Part shown: positions 53,313-64,000 of the stretch, piece after piece
Layout: every line of letters starts with the position of its first letter
How positions within the stretch are numbered: the first letter of the stretch is position 1
Source of the DNA: Viscum album
Lineage: Eukaryota > Streptophyta > Magnoliopsida > Santalales > Viscaceae
Length of the DNA: 64,000 nucleotides
Assembly (NCBI GenBank): GCA_963277665.1
Contig: OY728119.1
Location: forward strand, 315,042,206-315,106,205
Direction: 5' to 3'
The notes under the pieces: generated by a model
Seen by the model: the letters and a program-made list of their open reading frames with translations, nothing else
Told to the model about the DNA's origin: nothing
Database searches by the model: none
Translations under genes and position numbers: made by a program

Positions 53313-54400
53313 TCATTCCCCACTCTTGGATGTGAATTTTTCATGATTATCCTTTGTATTAATGATATAGATATTGAAACTAAAATTTTTGAAGTAACTA
53401 ACTTTGGGTTTTCTATTTTTAAACAGCTCATAAAGAGTATTCTTGATGGTTGGTCTAATTAAGACATTTTTAATTATGTAGTAGGATGTATTCAAACCCT
53501 CATCCCAAAAGTAAATATGAATATCATATTCATTAATCATTGTTCGGGATATCTCTTGTAAGGTTATATTTATTCTTTCCATAGCTTTATTTTGTTGAGT
53601 TGTCCTATGGGAAGAGAAGTTATGACTATAACTATTAAGTGACCAAAAGGATTCAAATTCTTAATTTTCAAACTCATGGCCATGATCACTTGTAAGGTTA
53701 TATTTATTCTTTCCATAGCTTTATTTTGTTGATTCGTCCTATGGGAAGAGAAGTTATGACTATAACCATTAAGTGACCAAAAGGATTCAAATTCTTAATT
53801 TTCAAACTCATGGCCATGATCACTTCTTAATGATTTTATTCTCTATCCTCTCATTTAAATAAGAAACACAAGAGGGTCTAAACAAGTCCATGTGAACCTG
53901 CTCTAATGGTTGAAAATTGTAAACTTCCTTCTTTGATTAGAAAGATATAATGTGTTGTTTACCCTTTTGAAAAGGATTATAGACTTTACCATTTGAAAAA
54001 TCAGGTTTGGGTAGATCCTTGACTAGTTATTTTCTAGTAATATTTCTAGGATAGTGTACATTATAATATCATAATCTCTTATGCCAAATAAATGACTCTT
54101 TATGAGAGGCACTAAAACAAGTAAGATTTTGAGAATCTAAAAAAATCTAATTTAACTCAATATAAATTTTCATTTATAAAAGTAAAAAATACTAATTCAT
54201 TTTTAGAGTTTTAAATATTTCATGAATCATCTTCAAATTTAACATGAAATCCATCATCACATAATTTTGAAATACTATGAAGATTATATTTCTATCTATC
54301 AACAATAAGTACATTAGAAATTGAAACTGAGTTAGTGTAACCAATATGGAAAAAACCTATTATTTTTCCTTTTTAATTGTCACCAAAGATGACATATCCA
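53313..54400 (-). pseudogene. Copia integrase, with internal 134-bp duplication
   Basis: The core's first catalytic Asp is in HMDLFRPS, with MDLF at 53880-53891. SDHGHEFEN carries the second Asp, present twice (about 53819 and 53685) because of the tandem duplication. The Glu lies in NKAMERI (family NGVVER). The C-terminal part 53582-53313 reads MERINITLQEISRTMINEY, then PTIKNTLYELFKNRKPKVSY, which is the SIRE pattern (RTLQEMARTML and ILKKTPYELWKGRKPNISY). The N-terminal part is degraded. Confidence 0.9.
53561..53826 (-). repeat. 134-bp tandem duplication in the copia integrase
   Basis: Copies at 53561-53694 and 53695-53826 differ at only three positions over about 130 bp. The junction shows CTT microhomology (ATCACTT joined to GTAAGG). 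The unit spans the second catalytic Asp and the catalytic Glu region, so both are duplicated. Its near identity shows it arose long after the element was inserted. Confidence 0.92.
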
Positions 54401-54439
54401 CCATAAATATTTATTAGGTTCGTGAATCATTAATAATCT

Positions 54440-54500
54440 CCTATCACATGTCTTGAACATCCACTATCCATGTACCAGAAGATTTCCCTAGAGCTCTTCA
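54440..54500 (-). pseudogene. Copia aspartic protease core
   Basis: The minus strand reads WYMDSGCSRHVIGD, essentially the copia protease signature WYLDSGCSRHMTGD. The catalytic Asp-Ser-Gly is intact at 54460-54468. The surrounding frame contains stops just after this motif. Confidence 0.9.
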
Positions 54501-55314
54501 AAAATATTTCCTACAGAATAATTAAACAAAAATAGATTTTGGTACCCAGATTTTCTTCGGTCTAGTGACATTTGTAATTAATGATTTGGGTACCCAAAAT
54601 TTCCTTATGGTCTTCCTATAAGTATTATGTAACATATTCGAAAAATAGACTTTATTTAGTCCAGAAAAAAATATGTAGTAATGCATTTTTCATAAGTATT
54701 ACTAACAGAAGAATTTTGATTTTTGGGTAGAAGAACGAATTTCCCCGACTTAGTTACAAAATTTGTTTTATATAGGTTTCTCTATCATGGATTAAATCCA
54801 TTACCAAAAGTGTAATTAAGATATATTTGTTTTCAAATCATTTCAGCAAGAGTAATTTTTCCCATTGGTAATCTTTTAAAGATATTTCTTCAATTTATCA
54901 TTAATCGTTTTTAATTTATTTTTTTCTTTAACCAGTGGAACATTCATTTCCTATTTAGTAGTGAGTTTAGATTTAATATTTATAGAAATATCATGTTGCT
55001 TATTTAAAGGATTTTATTTATCTTTTAATTCATTACATGTGTGTTCTAGTATGTTAAAAAATTCAAATAGTTCATCACATGTCATACATTTAGACTCACA
55101 TTTATTTTCAAACTAATAGTAATTGTGTGAAGGTGAATCTAAGGTTACCTCAAATGTTATTATCATAAAACACATATTTTTACATATAATATGTTTCATC
55201 ATTAGATTATTCTGATTCACTGGATCTATCCTAAAAGTAACGCTAGGTGGATTTCATAGCTTTCTTATACTTCTTTTATTTATTTTCATACTTCTTTTTT
55301 TATTTTAAATTTGG

Positions 55315-56260
55315 ATAGTAAGCTTTAATATATCCTCCCCTATTGCATTCATATTAGATAGTGTCCTCTGAATTTTCATTTCTTTTCCAATCCTTTTCCT
55401 AGTCCCCTTTGTTATCATATCTTCCTTTATAATTGGTCTTCCTGAAGAACTTCTTCTTTATATATAATTTTTTGAATTTTCTATCTAGTTGATCCATATC
55501 TTCAACACTATCTGATGTTGATTCATCATTATTGGATATTTCATCAGATCATATCTCCTTCTCTTTTTCTTTTTACTTAGAGGTAGTAGTTTTGAATGCA
55601 ATATATTTTCTCTTAGATTCATTATCTTCTTATTTTTTGACTTTTAACTCTTCCTCATAAAACATAGTTTTCCAATGTGTTGTTTCACATGCACTTTTTT
55701 GATGTCACATGTTTCTGTAATTGGGAAAGAAGTTCCTCTCCATCTATCATGTAAGCATCTGATAATCGTCGGAATTTGTTCTTTGGCAGTAACATCTTTT
55801 CCCAGAGAAATCATAGTGTTCACAATTTCATTAAACCTGAGATATATGTCAGAAATAGGCTCATCATTATTCATCTTAAAGTTATCATATCTATAGTGTA
55901 TTTGTTAAGTCTTATTTTCTATACACTAGAGGTTTCATAATGTGAAGCATACAATGTATCCAAAATTTCATGGTTTATTTTACATGACAAAATACTGTTA
56001 AATTATTCATATCCTAGAAATTGGTATAAGGAATTCATGTATTTTCTATTATTTTTATATGTAGTCTTAGTTGAATCATCCCAAGTATGTCTAGCTATAG
56101 CATGACTCTTATATTCATCTACAATTGAAGACCAAATTTCAAAACTCAATCTTCTAAAGTTCATTTTAATTTTAATTTTCCATTGAGAATCATTTGTTCC
56201 ATTAAATAATGAAGGTGTGTTGGTAGTAACACCTTCCAACCTATAATACATAATAAAATT
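55315..56260 (-). pseudogene. Copia gag (UBN2-type) with degenerate zinc knuckle
   Basis: The N-terminal frame 56251-56003 has SLFNGTNDSQWKIKIKMN (family P.FNG.NY..WK..M). The frame 55874-55644 has DEPISDIYLRFNEIVN and SLGKDVTAKEQI (family E.ISDMY.RFT.IINSL..LGK.Y...E), the UBN2 gag domain. The zinc knuckle at 55315-55356 keeps the second Cys and the Gly, but the first Cys is a stop, His is Tyr and the last Cys is Tyr. It begins shortly after the primer site. Confidence 0.85.
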
Positions 56261-56384
56261 TTATAACAAGGTTTTAAAGAGATAAAAAGTTTGTTTTAAT
56301 ATAAATTTTAATATCTTTGAATAACAACTAAAATCAAAGTTGAAAAGGATTGAAAAATAATTGAAAATTGAAAATTCATAAAGC

Positions 56385-56395
56385 CTATGATACCA
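56385..56395 (-). other. Copia primer binding site (initiator Met tRNA)
   Basis: The minus strand reads TGGTATCATAG, against TGGTATCAGAGC. It stands two bases from the LTR end (minus-strand CCAACA), the normal spacing. This fixes the orientation of the element. Confidence 0.85.
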
Positions 56396-56397
56396 AA

Positions 56398-58362
56398 TGT
56401 TGGTTGCAGTAGAGTACTCAAGAGGGCGGTGAATTGAGTATCTATAAAAATTTCTCTTGGAAACGGTATAATTTGAAGTTCCCTCAATATATAAAAATTT
56501 TCTTCCCAGTTAGCCTATTTTGAATTTATAAGTGCTATACTGTTTGATTAATTTTTAAAGAGATTGATTAGTTCACAATTGTATCAATTTGATAATTTAT
56601 ACAAATTTTTAAACTAACTAATTAATTCAATACTATTATAAACACATGCTATGACAAACTATGAGACTTCAATTTTGTTTTATTAAATATGTGATAAAAT
56701 AGAGTATAATTAAAAAGAAAAAACACAGCATAGATAAAAAAGTTGTTCAATCTCAAGTAGATACTAAATCCTCTCCACTAGTTTATCATCATCAACAATG
56801 TAGTTTAAATTAATAAACAGTTTGATTCAACCCCTAGATCGGGGTTCACAATAGCACATAGGTTGTCCAGGTTACAGGACGTCTACCACTGTTCGTCATG
56901 GGAACAAATTACCTGGTCACACAGGGACCTCTTCTACACTTATCCATGGGAGTTAATAGATAAAAGAATATGTGAGTGAAATGATATCTTGTATTGTTCC
57001 GATTGATACAAGAGATAGTGTGGGCCTAATAGACAGATATAACCACATCGCAAAAGAATGTAAAAATGTGCACGATAGATAAAATAAGTTTGGGAAAAAA
57101 TTTAGAAGGATATGTGGGTCATGTGATTCAGCTTGTGGCTCTTTAGATGTAGCAAAGATGAAGTCTAAGTCCTGTTTTGGATGTTGACATAAAAATAGTG
57201 TTTCATATTTTGGATTCTGGGTGAAAGTATGGTTCTGTAGGTATATTCCTCCCCCTCTTTGATATGCTGAAGTAGTTTGTCAATTCAATGTTCTACTCAG
57301 TTTAGATTGCCTCATGTGATCTTCCTTTTTGTTCATGAGTTTTTAGAATTTTCATGAGAGATGCAGATTTTTTATTATATCTCTCTCGCACAAGAATACA
57401 CCACTTTCTTTCTTCATTGTGTCTTCTCTATTTTAAAATGCTTCTTATTTTTTAGGGTCGATAATGATCATGTAAATTCCATAAGAATAGGTTCATTGTA
57501 CCCCGTAATGTCTAATAAAAGTATTACAAAACATTATAAAATATTTCATTATCATTAAATGACACAAATATGACCACTAGATATAATATTAATAAATTCA
57601 TATTTAAACAGTCTATCAGTGACCTGTCTATCAATGCCTCATTCTGTTGGTGTCTCTTTCTCTCAGTGACTCAACCCATCAGTATGTCATTTTTTGGTCC
57701 TTCATTATATTAGTGTATCATTACATTGGTGACTTTTTAAAAGGTGATTCCTTCCTTCTGTCGATGAGATAGTTGATCTATCAGTGACTCATTTCAACTG
57801 ATGGTGAGTCCTTGTGTCGGTAGCACCATTCAATAGTAGGTCCCTTGGACTGATGGTAGGTCATCTTCATCGGTGAGTCATATGCAACAACGATCCCTTC
57901 CAATGATGATTCCTTACAACAATGAGTCCTTCTAATGGTGACTACTTATAATTGTGACTCCTTCAAATGGTGAGCCCTTCTATCAGTGTCAACTTCACAT
58001 AATTAAAATCATATGCCTATTTGAACTGTCTATTAATGAGTCATATGTCTATTAGTGATTCATCTTTCTGTCGTTGTTAGTGACTCAGACATAGATAATT
58101 TTAGATGTTTTTTTGTCTTATAGTTCAGAAAAGTTCATAGAGTTTAAATACCCATAAAAACAAATATATAATTAATTATAATCTAGTTTAGACTTAAACA
58201 CATATAAATCATTATATTATGGAAATAGTCTGATATTCAAGATAATTCCTTGATATAATTTATGAGCTGACATGAGGTAAGATATATGTTTATATCTGAC
58301 ATGATTTATGAGAATTAAAACCATTATAGTCATAGAAAGTGGCCAAAAATATCTATGGGCTA
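56398..58362 (-). repeat. Copia element, 5' LTR
   Basis: Partner of 45529-47520. It begins TGTTGGTTGCAG. The right end is between 58348 (CCAAAA, the equivalent of CCAACA) and 58362. It carries the same minisatellite. A TATA-like minus-strand run lies at about 57430-57445 (TTTTAAAATAG), with a counterpart near 46560-46572, and may be the LTR promoter. Confidence 0.85.
57770..57990. repeat. Minisatellite in the copia 5' LTR, about 16-bp unit
   Basis: Imperfect GGTGAGTCCTTCYAAT-like units, the counterpart of 46890-47125. The copies have diverged in unit number and sequence. Confidence 0.65.
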
Positions 58363-59388
58363 ATCAAATCCTTTGGTTATGAATTAGTCTATGTGAATGT
58401 AAAAACTATATTAAAATAACCGAATTACTGTTTCTAAGAAGAATATTTTTTTCTTTCTTTATAGAAACACAGTTTTATCTCAATATATTAAACAAAAAAA
58501 ATTTGATTCATGGTTTAAATTAAATCTATATATTCTTTATTAAATAAATATTTTTTATATTCATCCAATATGTTTGAAAAAAATAATATAATAAAAAAAC
58601 CTTGTATTACACATAAAAAGGCTTTACTTTTATAAAGGCATGTATACCACCTTTTAATGGAAAAACTACATTAAATCCATTTTTTGGAAATTTTCTATTA
58701 TTTATCTATAAAAATAATATTAATTTTCTAAATAGTAAAATAAAAATTGTCTTAGGGTCAATTGATTGTATTTTTCTGAGTTTCATTTTTTGAAAAATAG
58801 TAAACAATACTGAATTTTAATTCAAAACATATTTTTCATATTATTTATTTATAACATTACAATATATTTTTATTTGGATTTAAAGTTCAATTAGAACAAT
58901 TATAGACTAATTAATCCAATTTATTTCATTGTAATTGATCTCACATTGAAATTCTATATAAAAACTATGTAAAATTCTGATCAATTTTACATTAAAAAAC
59001 CACTTTTTCATCTTGTCTCTGAGATTAATCTTAAATAATTTTCTACAACATATGTTATTAGAATATGGAAAATATGGATTCTATATTTTGAATCAGAATA
59101 ATTTTTAATTCATAATAAGTTAAACATAGGTTTATAAAAAACAATTAGTGAAATTAATTAAAATTAATTACAGTGATTAAGAGAACGATTAGCTTGAGAG
59201 TGGACTAAAACATAAATTTAAGAGCCAAAATGACCTATTCACTAGTAAAAAATTCAATTTAGTTTCATATTTAGACCATATTCTTCCTTTTATATAATTT
59301 TACCCATTAATTGGAGCCATTATTAATTTGAAACATGCGGGTGGGGTTCCCTTTTCAAAAATTTACAAGAATGTCACTCCTATACCAC

Positions 59389-59398
59389 TATAACAAGG
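59389..59398 (+). promoter_or_regulatory. Mutated TATA box of element 5 LTR
   Basis: TATAACAAGG lies at the place of TATAAAAAGG in the element 4 LTRs, with one substitution. Confidence 0.45.
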
Positions 59399-61059
59399 CA
59401 ATCACCCCTACCAATTATTAAAAACCCTAAAACCATTTTTCTCACACAAACTCTTCTCAAATAATATCCAAAAATACATCCCATAATTTTAAAATCCTAC
59501 CTTTTTAGAAAAATACAACCAAGGAATACCTTTGGTGAAAATCAAAAGTAGTTACCCAAAGAAGAGGTAACATCCTTCCTCAAGCTCTTTTGTTTTATAT
59601 TCATTTTCCTCCCCCACAACTTTAATTAATCTATCATTTTATAACAATATAAATATACTAAATATACAGTGTTATATTTTTTATAAGTTTTATATCTGCA
59701 TTTAAACACACTTCCATCTAATTGGAAATGAACTTTCTATTCTTGCATATGGTGAACAACAACCTCACAAAATGATGTCGTTAATTTTTCATTTACCACC
59801 TCTCATTGTTGGGAATTATGATGAAAAATAAATTTTTATATTATATATATGATATTTATTATTTATTTAATATTATTTATTTATTTAATAAAAAACACCT
59901 TCATTCTTTAAATTCTTTGTTTAAATAAGATAACTTCATTAGTGGACATGAGGACGACTGTCTCCTTAAAGAAATGTGATTCGTTCACAACTGACTTGAA
60001 ATTGATTATTGATGTGTTTCTTAAAATTATATGATACAAATGGAATATAAATTATAATTTAATAATATTTTATACATATATAAATATATTTCACTTACTT
60101 TATTTCTTTCAATATGATAATAAAATGGAAGCAATGTTCACGTGTACGTACGACCTACCCTACCCATGAACAGTGTATTCCATTTCATACTTCTATATTA
60201 TATAAATTATTATAATAAATCATTACTAAGTATATATTATATTTATAACATTTTTTACATAATTAAAATAATTAAATCATGATCTTTGTAATAGTACCAT
60301 GAATAACAAGTCAAAACAAGTACCAAAAACAAGGTGGTAATCAACTTAAACAGAACTTTAAGGTGGAGTTATTAATGATTGGGTAATATAAAGACTTAAG
60401 TAAATCATACATGATATTATATATATTAATAAGTTACTGTTATGTATCTACAATAAATTTATACTTATTATTCAATAGTTTTTGATGTGTTCGACGAGAG
60501 ACAACACATAAGGTAAGGGTTTTCTCGTCTAAAATTTATTTTCCTTGAGACACAATTTATGTTCATGTACTATTTATCATATGTAGTGTGTATAATTCTC
60601 ATTCATGTGTTATCTGAATATTATACTTAAATTATTGGGTATTTACATATACATTTTATGATCTTCGTTTCATAGGGTTTATTCTTCAAATGTTACAAAA
60701 TTGGTAAAATACATTTTTCTCAAATTTCCTTCTTTGAGACAAATGCCATGATATATAACTATATATTTATATGAGGTGTGTATACTACCTTTAACATGTT
60801 TTATCCTGAAAATACTTATTTGCATAAAATGTTATGCTTCATTTAATTTTACTTTCTTATAAGGGTAATATTATTCAAACTTACCAAGTGGTAAGAATCT
60901 ATTGAAACAATCTCATTGTTTGTCAAGATTGATTATCCTTATAATTACACTGATGAATTATTATGATGAAGATCAAAATAACTCTCATTAATTTTATCAC
61001 CCTGTGGTTATTCATGTTATATCCAATTAGTGGTACCATTTTCCACTGTTTGTTACTTA

Positions 61060-61880
61060 TTATAATTTAAACAAAAATATGAAAATATGAATTTATTTCC
61101 ACTTTCATTGAGAAATATTTTCTATTTCAAAACATTGTTTTCTAAAAATGTTTTAATTTTTTTTACCATTATATTATTATTTTTATAGGACATTTTGATC
61201 CATGTATTAACTTTAGAAAAATATATTTTTAAATGTAATTTTCTCTTCATTTTTTATTAAGGCACTTTTCAAAACATTTAAGGTGTAAATGAGTGTTTGG
61301 AATGTAAACATATACCTGTTGTCATGACCATCATTTCCATGATACTTAATTTATAATTTTACAAGGTTATTTTTTTTAAAAGAAATCTTTCACCCTAATA
61401 TTTTGGAAAATTTTTTATTTTAAAACTGTTTTCAAAGGTAAATGGTTTTTAAAAAAATATGTTTAAAAAGTTTTATAAATGATTTCAAAATCCTTATTTA
61501 TATGTTTTAAAATTGTTATTTTCAATGAAAAGTGTTTAAATGATGTCAAATAATATTTTATAATATTTGAATGTATTTTAAACTAATTTTTTTTCAATAT
61601 GATTTCCAGACTCTTTTATATTATTTCAAGTAAATTCATATTCAAAAAATTTTTAAGATTAATTTAAACATTTTCAAGAAAAATAGTTTTCAGAATGATT
61701 TCATGCCTTATTAATATGATTTCAAAGTATTTTCAAAGAAAATGGGTTCCAAAATATTTTATGTTTTAGAAATAATTTTTAAAAATATGAAATTATATCT
61801 TCCACAAGAAATGTTTTCAAAAATATATTTTAAAATAATTCTCCACTTAGGATAAAATCTGTTGATGTTACTCAGTCCTT
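61060..61880. repeat. Degenerate TTTTCAAA-rich stretch in element 5 LTR
   Basis: About 0.8 kb in which words such as ATTTCAAA, TTTTCAAA and GTTTTAAAA recur every 20-40 bp without a fixed period. The element 4 LTRs lack it, which accounts for most of the extra length of the element 5 LTR. Confidence 0.5.
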
Positions 61881-62900
61881 TCTGGGAAATGATCGAAAGT
61901 TTCCATTCATATTTTTCCTCTGAATGGATTATGTTTTGATGCTATGATTTTTATGAATCATCTTTCTATTAAATGAGTTATATGTTTGTCAAACTTTTTT
62001 ACCTTTCACAGGTTATATGTTTTTGACACCCTCTTCTTTTTACAGGTTATTCATTGATGAAAAGATTTGGAAACATGTATCTTTTCCATAGGTTATGATA
62101 TGATAACATATTTATGATACCCATTTAAATACAAGGGTTATAATATAATTTTTTATGATCCTATGGAATACATATGTATGATTTCATTTTATATTTTTGG
62201 GACCTATATCTCCCTCTAACACATTGGGAAAATATTTATATCCCTTGTGATAGACATGGATAGAATGGGGAGTGAACTTGGTTTTGTAAATGAATTTTTT
62301 CAATAATATGTTCATAAAAGTTAACCTTCACTACTAATACTATCATAGGAGTAAAAAATGACTACCATGATGATATCGGGATTGAACTTGTGCTATTAAT
62401 ATGGCCTTTGCAGTGAATCCTTGATTACTATGGAAATAATTTTATATGATTATGTGTCTACCACAAATTCTATGCCTAATTCCGATGTTATGTGCTCATA
62501 AATTATGATATTGAATCCCTTATGATCAAGGTCCCACGAACTACCAATATTTATTCCATGACTTGTGTATATGTTCTTCAAATGTTATTCTCATGTTCCC
62601 ATTCCCTTACACTCAAGTTATTCTTAGGTGTATCTTTTGATTACCCTTATTGAGCATCTGAGATCATCTCTTTCTTATGTTTCATTTCCCCAGGTTATGA
62701 AGAAAAGTTTAAATAGATGTAATAATAGGCAATATCTTTATGGGAAATACTATATATCTTTCACTGAGTTAGAATATCTTTTTCAATGCTTCTATAGACA
62801 CTAAACAATTCTGTTCCTCAGATATGTATTTTGGTAATATGGTGAATATTCATATAAAATGATGTAATATCCAGGCATTTCAAACATGGGTCACTATAGT

Positions 62901-62912
62901 CGATATCAAAGG
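62901..62912 (+). other. Element 5 primer binding site, degraded
   Basis: CGATATCAAAGG aligns with TGGTATCAAAGG of element 4, and the next 40 bases (TTTAGTA, then AGAAACTAG) also align with element 4's leader. It marks the end of the 5' LTR. Confidence 0.65.
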
Positions 62913-64000
62913 AAATATTTAGTAAACAATTAGAAACTAGGATTTGAGAACATTAGTGATATACCTAGGGTTATTTCTATGGATATGTAAAGGGTTGTCT
63001 CTATGGATAAGTATATGGATGAGTTAATGTTTAGAAAATTATCCTAGAATTTTTGTAAAGGATATATTTAGTGATTTGCTAAAAATAAATCTCGGCATGG
63101 ATACTATAACTAGATGTGTCCTTTTAATGGATGTACATAGGGGTAGCAACCCCAAAAACACTGTATTGAGCTAATATCAATCTAAAACCGGTCTACAACA
63201 ATGGGACTTATTTAACACCTAGTTTGAAACTCTTGGGGTATACGGTTTTGAAATTCACAAAAACTTTATTAACATTCATTAAGGATTTAAATAAATTGCA
63301 ACTATGAATAAAATGGGAGAAAACTATGTTGTAATATACTAAATAAGGTATCATGATTTGTACATCCTTAAATAATTTTTCATGATTATGTGGTTTTCTT
63401 CTATGAAAAGTGTTTCTCACCTTATGATTTATAGTTTTATTCAATGGTAGTAAATGGAAGGAACCTAGTTAACATATAATGTTCATATTTAAAATGTAAG
63501 GGAATCATACAATTGATATCCTAATTTGAAATCTCAAGAAGAGAGATAAGAATGTGGTATCAGTATTGATTATATTACTGAAGATAAAGAGACCACAAAT
63601 GATATATGTATGGTATGGGATATTCATCCTATATTATTTACCATAAATGTAAGAGGCGTGATTATATTGAGGTTGAGGAACCTTAATACATGATTCATAT
63701 TTCATATTCTATGAGATTTATTGCGGAATTAGATAGTGAATACTAACTAATGGTTTAAGAATAAAGATAGATGATTGAAGTGTATATGTTTTCAAATTTT
63801 AATTTCATGTTATATGAATCATGAAATATATATTATTATTTTCCATATAATTTTTTCATCAATTGTTGAAAATTACATGTTGAATGGTGCTAAAGACATG
63901 TAAAATTTATATTTTGATTTAGGGAAATCAACCCTGAATCTATTCAAGATAACGAGAAAAAATTATCTTGGATAAAGAGAATCTAGATTTGGATAAAGTG
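62913..64000 (+). pseudogene. Element 5 leader and gag remnant, cut by window edge
   Basis: A zinc-knuckle relic at 63639-63680 reads YHKCKRRDYIEVEE, with only the second Cys retained and Gly-His changed to Asp-Tyr. It lies about 740 bp after the primer site, against about 1400 bp in element 4, so part of gag is deleted. No capsid motif is readable. The 78-codon minus-strand frame at 63208-63444 is not a gene. Confidence 0.5.

Larger units (their letters stand above)
45529..58362 (-). mobile_element. Complete Ty1/copia retrotransposon, SIRE/Maximus type, with env-like region
   Basis: LTRs of about 2 kb flank a 9 kb minus-strand internal region in the order gag, PR, IN, RT, RNase H, then an env-like region. 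Integrase before RT defines copia. The integrase C-terminal pattern, long LTRs, 12.8 kb total length and an extra reading region downstream of pol point to SIRE/Maximus. The LTR ends carry TGTTGG and CCAACA. The primer site is intact. It is inserted in the LTR of element 5. The coding regions are broken but much better preserved than the Ty3 copies. Confidence 0.9.
58363..62899 (+). repeat. Element 5, 5' LTR, right piece
   Basis: It aligns with the element 4 LTRs: the CCACCTTTTAATGGA block at 58650, the TTTACAAGAATGTCACTCC block at 59363, CATCTAATTGG at 59721 and CCCCAGGTTATGAAG at 62690. It contains a C/T-rich transcript-start region after a mutated TATA box at 59389. A TTTTCAAA-rich stretch at about 61060-61880 has no counterpart in element 4. 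Confidence 0.78.
45134..64000 (+). mobile_element. Element 5: Ty3/gypsy-like element of the element 4 family, split by a copia insertion, runs off the window
   Basis: Its 5' LTR is in two pieces, 45134-45528 and about 58363-62899, separated by a complete copia element. The left piece aligns with the first 0.4 kb of the element 4 3' LTR and the right piece continues it. A primer-site relic follows at 62901 and a gag remnant to the edge. The rest of the internal region and the 3' LTR lie beyond the window. The LTR sums to about 4.9 kb, longer than element 4's, partly because of an extra TTTTCAAA-rich stretch. Confidence 0.76.

Noticed and set aside
1..64000. Search for host genes, tRNA, rRNA or organellar inserts
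   Set aside because: No split coding pattern, tRNA cloverleaf consensus, rRNA block or plastid/mitochondrial sequence was recognised on either strand by eye. A weak or fragmentary one could be missed without computation.

Overview
The window looks like a gene-free stretch of a repeat-rich angiosperm nuclear genome. It is strongly AT-rich, visibly poor in CG dinucleotides, and has no long open reading frame on either strand. Almost all recognisable sequence is decayed LTR retrotransposon. I see no host gene, tRNA, rRNA, organellar insert or CRISPR. The species cannot be named; very long LTRs and heavy decay fit a plant with a large or slowly purged genome. Lineage names rest on motifs read by eye.

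Layout, left to right. Element 1 (Ty3/gypsy, minus strand, 798-11706) has two LTRs of about 3.1 kb and a decayed gag-PR-RT-RNaseH-IN region. After an unassigned 2.1 kb gap comes element 2 (Ty3/gypsy, plus strand, about 13862-25115), the clearest full-length copy, with all domains in order. Element 3 (Ty3/gypsy, minus strand, about 25130-29460) keeps only LTR sequence plus the integrase C-terminus. Element 4 (Ty3/gypsy, plus strand, about 29892-44252) has LTRs of about 4 kb, a primer binding site, gag and a polypurine tract, but no recognisable pol. Its 3' LTR is interrupted by a minus-strand solo LTR (37731-41456). An 0.9 kb unassigned island follows.

From 45134 to beyond the right edge lies element 5, a second member of the element 4 family. 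A complete minus-strand Ty1/copia element of SIRE/Maximus type (45529 to about 58362) has inserted into its 5' LTR. This copia copy has 2 kb LTRs, gag, PR, IN, RT, RNase H and, downstream of pol, a long env-like region. Element 5's LTR resumes after it, ending at a primer binding site near 62901 and a gag remnant that runs off the window.

Nothing here is predicted to make a working protein. RT, IN, PR and zinc-knuckle residues are mutated or interrupted in the Ty3 copies. The copia copy keeps several intact signature motifs (protease DSG, RT YVDD, integrase MDLF) but is broken by stops and frameshifts. The most unusual observations are the copia element splitting an older LTR, the solo LTR with recognisable flanking duplication, a 134-bp near-identical tandem duplication across the copia integrase active site, the fairly well preserved env-like region, minisatellite tracts inside the copia element, palindrome-rich LTRs in element 3, and the gag-only structure of element 4.
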